Below are positions 1 to 5,522 of a stretch of DNA of 5,522 nucleotides, in pieces; within the stretch, counting starts at the first letter, position 1; the number at the start of each line of letters is the position of its first letter. The notes beneath the pieces were generated by a model. That model did no database searches. It saw only the letters and a program-made list of their open reading frames with translations, and was not told the origin of the DNA. Location of the stretch: contig USIU01000086.1 in the NCBI GenBank assembly GCA_900554745.1, positions 1-5,522 of the forward strand. Reading direction: 5' to 3'. The position numbers and the translations under genes are program-made. Source of the stretch: an uncultured Leuconostoc sp. (GTDB lineage: Bacteria; Bacillota; Bacilli; Lactobacillales; Lactobacillaceae).

Positions 1-1
1 A

Positions 2-571
2 TACGGCTATGCTAGAGTGAGCACAGAAGGCCAACATCTTGAAGCCCAAGTTGCGCAGTTAACCCAGGCTGGTGTTGACCAAATTTTCAAAGAAAAATAT
101 ACCGGCACAACCACTGAACGACCTGTTTTTGACACACTCTTAAAAACGTTGCAACCCCACGATATGCTTGTCGTGACCAAGCTAGATCGTTTCGCCAGAA
201 ATACCCATGAGGCACTTGAAGTCATGCAACATTTATTTGATCAGGGCGTGGCCATTCACATCTTAAATTTAGGGCTCATTGACGAAAGCCCTACAGGCAA
301 GCTTATTTTCACCATTTTTTCTGCCTTTGCACAGTTTGAACGCGATTTGATTTTGACACGCACACAAGAAGGCAAAGCGTATGCCCGACGCCATAACCCG
401 TATTTCCGAGAAGGGCGTAAAGAGACCTATTCCGATATGGAAATTCTAGCGGCGCACCAGCAACATCAAAATGGTCTGTCGTATCGACAAATCGCCCAAA
501 AAACGGGTATTAGCCTCTCGACGTTAAAACGCCGGATTAAAAAACTTCAACAAGCTGAACAAAATCCGTGA
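2..571 (+). CDS. Serine recombinase, resolvase/invertase family (5' end cut off by window edge)
   Basis: Small serine site-specific recombinase that would cut and rejoin DNA at paired res-type sites, typically resolving plasmid multimers or transposon cointegrates. The reading frame is open to the left edge and begins YGYARVSTEGQ, so the GTG at 17 is the internal Val of the YARVST motif and not the start; by comparison with gamma-delta resolvase only about three to four residues are missing. The Ser encoded at 20-22 matches catalytic Ser10 and the Arg at 14-16 matches Arg8. KLDRFARN (encoded near 179-202) supplies the Arg68/Arg71 equivalents, and the Arg of TERP the Arg45 equivalent. A long dimerisation helix follows (FSAFAQFERDLILTRTQEG), then a C-terminal helix-turn-helix (GLSYRQIAQKTGISLSTLKR). 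Total length near 190 residues is normal. It ends at TGA 569-571, convergent with lacZ. Its recombination site and promoter would lie left of the window. Resolvase versus invertase cannot be decided here. Confidence 0.93.
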   Translation, partial: YGYARVSTEGQHLEAQVAQLTQAGVDQIFKEKYTGTTTERPVFDTLLKTLQPHDMLVVTKLDRFARNTHEALEVMQHLFDQGVAIHILNLGLIDESPTGKLIFTIFSAFAQFERDLILTRTQEGKAYARRHNPYFREGRKETYSDMEILAAHQQHQNGLSYRQIAQKTGISLSTLKRRIKKLQQAEQNP

Positions 572-590
572 GTCACCCTTTTCAACCCAC

Positions 591-621
591 AAAAAAAGAT
601 GTGTTCCAAAGAACACATCTT
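591..621 (-). terminator. Rho-independent terminator of the galT-galM-lacZ operon
   Basis: A perfect 11-bp inverted repeat (596-606 AAGATGTGTTC and 611-621 GAACACATCTT) surrounds a 4-base loop (607-610). On the minus strand the stem runs straight into a T-run, complement of the A-run at 591-597, giving a classic intrinsic terminator whose stem starts five bases past the lacZ TAA. On the plus strand the stem is not followed by a T-tract (TGTCACTTAA follows), so it should act weakly or not at all on transcripts coming from the recombinase. The rest of the 572-626 gap shows nothing else recognisable. Confidence 0.9.
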
Positions 622-626
622 GTCAC

Positions 627-3600
627 TTAACGCGGCGCACGCAATTGCCACAACACTTGATAATGAAAATGATCCGTCGATAAAAGATATTCGGGGGCCA
701 CACTTGGTGACCATGAATCATCCCCCCCAATGCCCATATGCGCCCCGTCTAAGTTCAGCCAAACACCTGCTTCCGGCTTAAGACGATGCCGGTGGGTTGT
801 TTGGCTAAGTTGTTGTGGACTATACGGTGATAAATTAAAACTCAGCGTCGTCGCGCTTTGTAACGCATGTGGTCCAAAGCGCAACTGTGTCACGCCGGTG
901 CGTAGCCCATTTTCACTTGGGAAAATGTACGGTGTATATAAATCAGCCAACGGTAGTGACCAGCGCCCTTTGGTCGCTGCTGCCCGCCGATCTGGATAAT
1001 TTTCCATCGGTCCGAAACCATCATACTGCACCTGTTCTGGGATTGTCGCTAATTGTACCGTCAGGCCAATACGGGCTGGTGCCGGATCGGCAATTTGCCG
1101 CCAGACATCAACTTGTAACTCTAACGTGCCAGTTGGTGAAATTTGGTAGCGTTTCGTTGACTGGAGCATCACATGCTGATCAATCGGTGACAGAAAATCA
1201 TGCTGGGTCGTAATCAAAACACCCTGTGCGTTGGTCGTGACGTCAAATGCACCCAAACGCGGCTGTAATTGATCATAACCACTGGCACGCCACTTTTCAT
1301 ACCAGGCATTGGGGTCCACATGCCCCACCTCGCTCACGCCAATATCATTATCGAGAGCTGCACGTGTGAAATGATCCTTTAATGGTGTCAACAATTGACT
1401 AACCCCGGCAAAATACCATTGTGTTAACCAACCACGTGTCGCATCAAAAACAAATTGATGCTGGCCAGCCGTAATGGTTACAGCTTCGGTAGTTTGCTCA
1501 ACGATGGGTGGTAACTCACCTGGCTTGTCCGGTGTGGTCAGTTTTAGTGGCCGATTTTGAATCACAAATTGATCATAAGCCAAACGCGTTTGCGGCCGAA
1601 TGATACCGTCTGGTGTTTGCTGAATGATGTTAACGTTCAAGATGACCTCGCCCGTTGCGACCTGTGGCATCGCTAAGGGTATCGTCACAGTAGCACCAGC
1701 TGGCAAATCAAGTGGTAGACTAGCCATTGGTTGCGCAATCCCATTAATTACCCACTGATACTGCAAAATTGCATCGTCTACGTGTTTAAACAGGTATTTA
1801 CTGGTCACTTGTAAGGATTCGACACGCCCAGTGGGCGTCCGAACCAAAGCAAAACCAAAGAATTGCTGGCAAAAGGCCGCTTCTAGTAAGGCTGGCTTAG
1901 GCGTCCGGTCAGGGAAAAGTAAGCCATCTAAGCTAAATTGCCGATCGTTGGGATAATCGCCAAAGTCGCCCCCATAAGCATAAAATGCCTCACCCGTCGT
2001 CTCATTTTTCAATAGTCCTTGATCGACCCAATCCCAGATAAAACCACCTTGCAAGCGTGGATACTGCTCAAAAGCGTCCCAGTATTTCGCAAATCCCCCT
2101 AAACTATTACCCATACTGTGCGCATACTCACACAAAATCAGTGGTCGGGTTTCGCCCGGTTGACTCAGCCATTTTTTAATCGCCCATTTTGAATTCACAG
2201 GCGCCACTTGGTCTTGATCGACACGGGCATACATCGGCGCAATAATGTCAGTGGCTGGGGTATCGGCCCCGCCGCCCTCATATTGGACCGGACGCGATGG
2301 ATCCACTTGTTTTATCCACTGATACAGCGCATCATGGTTGTGCCCATAGCCTGACTCATTGCCCAGTGACCAAATAATGACTGAAGGATGATTATAGTCG
2401 CGCTGCACCATGCGTGTCACCCGCGCCAACATCAAAGGCAAATAGGTCGCATCATTGGTCAGTCGGTTCATGGGCGTCATGCCGTGGGTCTCGATATTGG
2501 CTTCATCGACTAAATACAGCCCGTACTGATCACACAAGTCATACCAACGACGGTCATTAGGATAATGGGACAACCGCACGGCATTGAAGTTATGCTCTTT
2601 GAGTAGTCGGATGTCTTTTAACATCGTCGCTTCATCAACATAGTAGCCCGTTTCTGGGGTGAATTCATGCTTATTCACCCCGCGAATAAGCAATGGCTGG
2701 TTATTTAAACGTAATAGGCCATCTTTGATATCGACCCGGCGAATGCCAATTTTTTTCGTTTCCGTATGATAAACCGTCTCATCATCAAACAATGTCAGTG
2801 TTAAGTCATAGCGCTGTGGGATTTCTGCTGACCACAGTTTCGGCTGATGAACTGGCAGGGACAAACTGGCGTCGTGGGCATTGGCCCCACGCTCATCCAC
2901 TAAGTCATTGCCAAATGTTGTTGCAGCTGAGGCAATTTCTAAGCCATCCCAAGACAACGTCGCCCGTACTTGTAAGGTTTGATTGACCACATCAGCAATT
3001 TCCGCCTGTACTTTGACCACCGCATCATCCAAATCATCGGCAACTTGGGTCTCAACCCTAAAATCTGACAAACGGACCTTGGGCATGTTGAGTAATTCAA
3101 CATCTCGAAAAATTCCCGAGAGCCGCCACATATCTTGATCTTCAAAATAACTGGCTTTACTCCATTTCAGGACCAAAACGGCGATGCGATTCTCCCCTGC
3201 CACTAAATATGTGGTTAGATCAAATTCGGCAGGTAAGCGACTATCTTCTGAGTAGCCAACCCAATTCCCATTGACCCAAAGATAAAATGCTGAACTTACC
3301 CCATGAAAGACAATATGTGTCTCTCTTGACGCAGCCAGCCACGCTTCATCGACTTGAATGGTCTTTGAATAAGCACCCACTGGGTTTTCGTCAGGCACGA
3401 TTGGTGGCGTCACGGGGAACGGATAGGCTACATTACTATACAACGGGACGTCATAATCACCGGCTAATTGCCAATTCCCCGGTACGGTGATGGGTTTTGC
3501 ATCCGGTAAATCTTGCACACGCCATATATCATCAATAGCATCAGGCTGCGTAAAATAATTAAACCCCCAAGGCCCATTCAGTGACTGTACCTGCCCATCA

Positions 3601-3695
3601 TAGGTCATCTCCGTATGACTCGGTAGGCGGTGCCATTGGGTCACAACTGGATTTTCCCAATCACGACGCGCCAATATCGTTTGTAAAGTTGTCAT
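627..3695 (-). CDS. lacZ: Beta-galactosidase, full-length LacZ type (glycoside hydrolase family 2)
   Basis: Cytoplasmic retaining beta-galactosidase that hydrolyses lactose to glucose and galactose. The 1022-residue length matches E. coli LacZ (1023-1024) and is one uninterrupted chain, unlike the LacL/LacM pair. Order: N-terminal jelly-roll region (RRDWENP at 10-16; NPxGxYS near 104-110), GH2 immunoglobulin-like domain (about 205-320), TIM barrel (about 320-610), second Ig-like domain, and C-terminal small-chain domain (about 740-1018). The acid/base is Glu447 in LGNESGYG and the nucleophile Glu523 in LCEYAHSMGNS, 76 residues apart as in E. coli (461/537). Mg site residues are Glu402 and His404 in NIETHG. 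Substrate-site equivalents include Asn88, Asp188, His343, Met488, His526, Trp554, Phe587 and Trp995 (GGDDSWSP). The position of E. coli Asn604 is Asp590. There is no signal peptide. The ATG start has an AAAGGAG site 5 bases upstream. It is the last gene of the operon, 15 bases after galM. The sequence resembles the enterobacterial enzyme strongly, which suggests horizontal transfer in its history. Confidence 0.98.
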   Translation of the reverse strand: MTTLQTILARRDWENPVVTQWHRLPSHTEMTYDGQVQSLNGPWGFNYFTQPDAIDDIWRVQDLPDAKPITVPGNWQLAGDYDVPLYSNVAYPFPVTPPIVPDENPVGAYSKTIQVDEAWLAASRETHIVFHGVSSAFYLWVNGNWVGYSEDSRLPAEFDLTTYLVAGENRIAVLVLKWSKASYFEDQDMWRLSGIFRDVELLNMPKVRLSDFRVETQVADDLDDAVVKVQAEIADVVNQTLQVRATLSWDGLEIASAATTFGNDLVDERGANAHDASLSLPVHQPKLWSAEIPQRYDLTLTLFDDETVYHTETKKIGIRRVDIKDGLLRLNNQPLLIRGVNKHEFTPETGYYVDEATMLKDIRLLKEHNFNAVRLSHYPNDRRWYDLCDQYGLYLVDEANIETHGMTPMNRLTNDATYLPLMLARVTRMVQRDYNHPSVIIWSLGNESGYGHNHDALYQWIKQVDPSRPVQYEGGGADTPATDIIAPMYARVDQDQVAPVNSKWAIKKWLSQPGETRPLILCEYAHSMGNSLGGFAKYWDAFEQYPRLQGGFIWDWVDQGLLKNETTGEAFYAYGGDFGDYPNDRQFSLDGLLFPDRTPKPALLEAAFCQQFFGFALVRTPTGRVESLQVTSKYLFKHVDDAILQYQWVINGIAQPMASLPLDLPAGATVTIPLAMPQVATGEVILNVNIIQQTPDGIIRPQTRLAYDQFVIQNRPLKLTTPDKPGELPPIVEQTTEAVTITAGQHQFVFDATRGWLTQWYFAGVSQLLTPLKDHFTRAALDNDIGVSEVGHVDPNAWYEKWRASGYDQLQPRLGAFDVTTNAQGVLITTQHDFLSPIDQHVMLQSTKRYQISPTGTLELQVDVWRQIADPAPARIGLTVQLATIPEQVQYDGFGPMENYPDRRAAATKGRWSLPLADLYTPYIFPSENGLRTGVTQLRFGPHALQSATTLSFNLSPYSPQQLSQTTHRHRLKPEAGVWLNLDGAHMGIGGDDSWSPSVAPEYLLSTDHFHYQVLWQLRAPR

Positions 3696-3700
3696 GTGCT

Positions 3701-3707
3701 CTCCTTT
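3701..3707 (-). promoter_or_regulatory. Ribosome binding site of lacZ
   Basis: Minus-strand AAAGGAG, followed by a 5-base spacer (AGCAC) and the ATG at 3695-3693. It is close to a perfect Shine-Dalgarno sequence for a Gram-positive host and fixes the lacZ start. It lies wholly inside the 15-base gap after the galM stop, so lacZ has no room for its own promoter in this gap and is presumably translated from the shared message. Confidence 0.9.
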
Positions 3708-3710
3708 ACT

Positions 3711-4745
3711 TTAAAAGTCCAACTTAAATGCGGTGACTTGGTGATAGGGGGTTGCCGGTGTCAGGACAATGTCACCATATTGCGCAAAACGCTCAGCGCC
3801 TGGTACGGCTTGGGTTTCTAAGGTAATGCCCCCATGATTTTTCAAATAGGAGTGACGCATTGGCACCTGGTAATCATCTCCAAAGTTACCCGTAAAGACC
3901 ATCACCGCTGGCGCCGTTGTCGTCATGGCCACGTGAATAAGACCATCTGGCGCTGACAACTCAGCTTGTGGGGCGCCGTGTGTGTCTTGTAGCAAAAACG
4001 GATGATCCAGGCCATGCCCAACCCGTTGATTTTGGTCGGCTGAACTCTCAATTGCTGTACGCACCGGTTTTGCCGTCCGAAAATCAAAACTGGTGCCAGC
4101 GACTGATTGCATTGCCCCAGTCGTTAAGTTCTGATCACCAATCGGCGCAAAATGGTCAGCCGCAACTTTGAGTTGGTGAGCGGCAACACTTTGTGCCGGG
4201 TCGCCCGTCAAGTTAAAGTAAACATGATTGGTTGGATTAAAGAGCGTTGGGGCATCGGTCACCGCTTCATACGTTAATCGCCAAACATTCTCATTATCCA
4301 AAGCATACGTGACTTTTGCGGTCACTTGACCAGGAAAACCATTTTCGCCAGCCGCACTGACATAAGTGAAGACCACGCGCACGTCATTTGGCGTTACTGC
4401 TGGTGTCGCTTGCCAGTAGCGTTGATCAAACCCAATCACACCACTGTGTAAGGTATTATCATTTTCATTGGCTTCAAATTGATAGTCGACGCCATCATAT
4501 GACCAACGTGCGCCGGCAATCCGACCAGCCACACGCCCAATAGTGGCACCAATAAATGTATCTTTTTGTTGGTATTCTTCAGCACTATCAAACCCTAATA
4601 CTAACTCACGTTCACCAGTCGCCAGTGGCACCCGTAAACTCACAATACGCGCACCAAAGTCCGTAACGCGCAATGCCACCCCCTGATCATTGATTAAGGT
4701 GTAGCAGGTTGCTTGTTCACCAAACGGTTGTGTTAAAATTTCCAT
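3711..4745 (-). CDS. galM: Aldose 1-epimerase (galactose mutarotase)
   Basis: Cytoplasmic enzyme interconverting beta- and alpha-D-galactose, supplying the alpha anomer that galactokinase needs after LacZ releases beta-galactose. The 344-residue chain has the expected GalM beta-sandwich family motifs: GRVAGRI with Arg71, NTLHSG with His100, NPTNHVYFNLTG with the catalytic-acid His174, GLDHPFLL with Asp247, and GGITLETQ with the catalytic-base Glu310. These correspond to Arg71, His96, His170, Asp243 and Glu304 of the Lactococcus lactis enzyme. The family usually has LHGG where this has LHSG. I chose the ATG at 4745-4743 because it gives the normal family N-terminus (MEILTQPFG) and has a GAAAGGG site 8 bases upstream. 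The frame stays open to an earlier start at 4859, but those 38 residues would overlap galT and do not resemble GalM. It sits 22 bases after galT and 15 bases before lacZ, so it is co-transcribed with both. Confidence 0.97.
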   Translation of the reverse strand: MEILTQPFGEQATCYTLINDQGVALRVTDFGARIVSLRVPLATGERELVLGFDSAEEYQQKDTFIGATIGRVAGRIAGARWSYDGVDYQFEANENDNTLHSGVIGFDQRYWQATPAVTPNDVRVVFTYVSAAGENGFPGQVTAKVTYALDNENVWRLTYEAVTDAPTLFNPTNHVYFNLTGDPAQSVAAHQLKVAADHFAPIGDQNLTTGAMQSVAGTSFDFRTAKPVRTAIESSADQNQRVGHGLDHPFLLQDTHGAPQAELSAPDGLIHVAMTTTAPAVMVFTGNFGDDYQVPMRHSYLKNHGGITLETQAVPGAERFAQYGDIVLTPATPYHQVTAFKLDF

Positions 4746-4753
4746 GATAATTG

Positions 4754-4760
4754 CCCTTTC
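4754..4760 (-). promoter_or_regulatory. Ribosome binding site of galM
   Basis: Minus-strand GAAAGGG with an 8-base spacer (CAATTATC) before the ATG at 4745-4743. It lies in the 22-base gap after the galT stop codon. Its position decides between this start and the longer in-frame start 114 bases upstream inside galT, which would add 38 residues. Confidence 0.82.
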
Positions 4761-4767
4761 AAATTTT

Positions 4768-5522
4768 TTAATCTGATAGTTGTGCGGTTTGTGTGACAGT
4801 ATGCAGGAAACGGGCCAAACCAGCTTCTCCAGCCGCATCATGCTTATAGACGCCCGCATCTTCTAAGACACGCTCGAAAATGTGCCCAACACTATCATTA
4901 ATGACAGAATCGACATTTTCAGGCGTAATCGTTGTGTTAGCCCGTAATGCCTCAGCCCATGCTTGATGCTTTGGGGCTACCTGGTCAACTTGACCTAATA
5001 AGTACGCCTTGACAACTGCCAGTTCGCTTTTTAGCCTTGGTGGTAAAATCGCCAAACCCATGACTTCAATCAACCCAATATTTTCTTGTTTAATGTGTTG
5101 TACATCGGCGTGGGGATGGAAAATACCATCAGGATACATCGCTGACACATTGTTATCCCGCAAAACAAGATCGAGTTCATAGCGGCCATCCCGAAAACGG
5201 ACAATTGGTGTGACCGTATGGTGCCGGCCACCCTGTGCATCAAAAGCCCGAATATCTAAGTCGGGATCACTATAAGTTGCCCAGGTTGTCATAATTTGTT
5301 GCGCCGCATGAAGGATGTTTGCTTGGTCGGCATCGACTAACCGAATCACCGTCATCGGCCAATTTAACACCGCAGCTGACGCAACTTGACACCCCGGCAG
5401 CGTGATTGGCGTCTTAATCGCCGCCTTCGCCATCGGCAAGTCATAGCGCCCAGCTTGGAAATGATCGTGGGTGAGAATTGAGCCACCAACAATGGGCAAA
5501 TCCGCATTTGAGCCAATAAAAT
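4768..5522 (-). CDS. galT: UDP-glucose--hexose-1-phosphate uridylyltransferase, class II, C-terminal half (5' end beyond window)
   Basis: Leloir-pathway enzyme that exchanges uridylyl between UDP-glucose and galactose-1-phosphate, giving UDP-galactose and glucose-1-phosphate. The visible 250 residues are open to the right edge, starting FIGSNADLPIVGGS; the TTG at 5499 is an internal Leu, not the start. The segment carries the class II signature DLPIVGGSILTHDHFQAG, where the second His of HDH (visible residue 20) is the presumed uridylylated nucleophile by analogy to the HPH motif of class I enzymes. A second recognisable block is HIKQENIGLIEVMGLAILPP (visible residues about 142-161), also typical of Firmicute GalT. 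Class II proteins are usually near 490-500 residues, so about half is missing, containing the N-terminal domain. The stop TAA at 4770-4768 is 22 bases from galM. It is the first visible gene of the operon; galK or galE may lie upstream, off the right edge. Confidence 0.96.
   Translation of the reverse strand, partial: FIGSNADLPIVGGSILTHDHFQAGRYDLPMAKAAIKTPITLPGCQVASAAVLNWPMTVIRLVDADQANILHAAQQIMTTWATYSDPDLDIRAFDAQGGRHHTVTPIVRFRDGRYELDLVLRDNNVSAMYPDGIFHPHADVQHIKQENIGLIEVMGLAILPPRLKSELAVVKAYLLGQVDQVAPKHQAWAEALRANTTITPENVDSVINDSVGHIFERVLEDAGVYKHDAAGEAGLARFLHTVTQTAQLSD

Larger units (their letters stand above)
591..5522 (-). other. galT-galM-lacZ operon (3' portion of a lactose/galactose transcription unit)
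   Basis: Three same-strand genes are separated by only 22 and 15 bases, each gap filled mainly by a ribosome binding site, and a strong intrinsic terminator follows the last gene. No convincing promoter was found in either gap. This supports one polycistronic message starting right of the window. The enzymes act in sequence on lactose: hydrolysis (LacZ), anomer conversion (GalM), then, after phosphorylation by a galactokinase not seen here, uridylyl transfer (GalT). Any operator, catabolite-response element or regulator would be near the unseen promoter. Confidence 0.88.

Noticed and set aside
17..19. GTG as the start codon of the recombinase
   Set aside because: It encodes Val of the YARVST active-site motif; upstream codons YGYAR are in frame and conserved in the family, so the true start is outside the window.
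7..225. Minus-strand open frame opposite the resolvase
   Set aside because: It is fully antisense to the resolvase catalytic domain, which has clear family motifs; no independent support.
599..781. Plus-strand open frame of 60 codons
   Set aside because: It starts inside the terminator hairpin and otherwise lies antisense to the lacZ 3' end, has no ribosome binding site and no recognisable motif; it is a shadow of lacZ.
730..1213. Two overlapping plus-strand open frames (89 and 114 codons)
   Set aside because: Both are antisense to the strongly conserved C-terminal domain of lacZ; their composition is that of a reverse-complemented coding sequence, with no start signals.
4746..4859. 38-residue N-terminal extension of galM
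   Set aside because: The extension overlaps the galT 3' end in another frame and is unlike GalM N-termini, whereas the ATG at 4745 has a proper ribosome binding site.
5497..5499. TTG as the start codon of galT
   Set aside because: The frame continues upstream to the window edge with family-typical residues (GSNAD), and a start here would cut into the class II signature and remove half of the enzyme.
1..5522. A novel defence, CRISPR, retron or other undescribed system
   Set aside because: Every long open frame is assigned to a known family, intergenic space is under 100 bases in total, and no repeat arrays, tRNA/rRNA genes or structured RNAs beyond the terminator were seen.

Overview
The window looks like part of a low-to-middle GC Gram-positive genome or plasmid, most likely a lactic acid bacterium (Lactobacillales; Leuconostoc, Weissella or a lactobacillus are plausible). 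The reasons are a Firmicute-type (class II) GalT, strong AAAGGAG-like ribosome binding sites, very tight gene packing, and a small Gram-positive plasmid-style serine resolvase. Genus and replicon cannot be fixed from the sequence alone.

Layout, left to right: (1) 2-571, plus strand, a serine recombinase (resolvase) whose first few codons lie outside the window; (2) 572-626, a 55-base convergent gap holding one intrinsic terminator that works for minus-strand transcription; (3) 627-3695, minus strand, a full-length lacZ beta-galactosidase of 1022 residues; (4) 3711-4745, minus strand, galM mutarotase of 344 residues; (5) 4768-5522, minus strand, the C-terminal half of galT, running off the right edge. 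Over 98% of the window is coding, and no stretch of 300 bases lacks a gene.

The three minus-strand genes form one operon transcribed galT > galM > lacZ, with gaps of 22 and 15 bases that each hold a ribosome binding site, and a terminator six bases... precisely five bases past the lacZ stop. Functionally they fit together: LacZ splits lactose into glucose and beta-D-galactose, GalM converts beta- to alpha-galactose, and GalT moves uridylyl from UDP-glucose to galactose-1-phosphate in the Leloir pathway. Galactokinase, the epimerase, a lactose permease, the promoter and any regulator are not in the window and may lie to the right.

The most notable point is that this LacZ resembles the Escherichia coli enzyme over its whole length, rather than being the split LacL/LacM form common in lactic acid bacteria, and that the operon end abuts a recombinase gene. 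This suggests an acquired or mobile lactose module. I see no undescribed system here: the window is a conventional lactose/galactose operon next to a site-specific recombinase.
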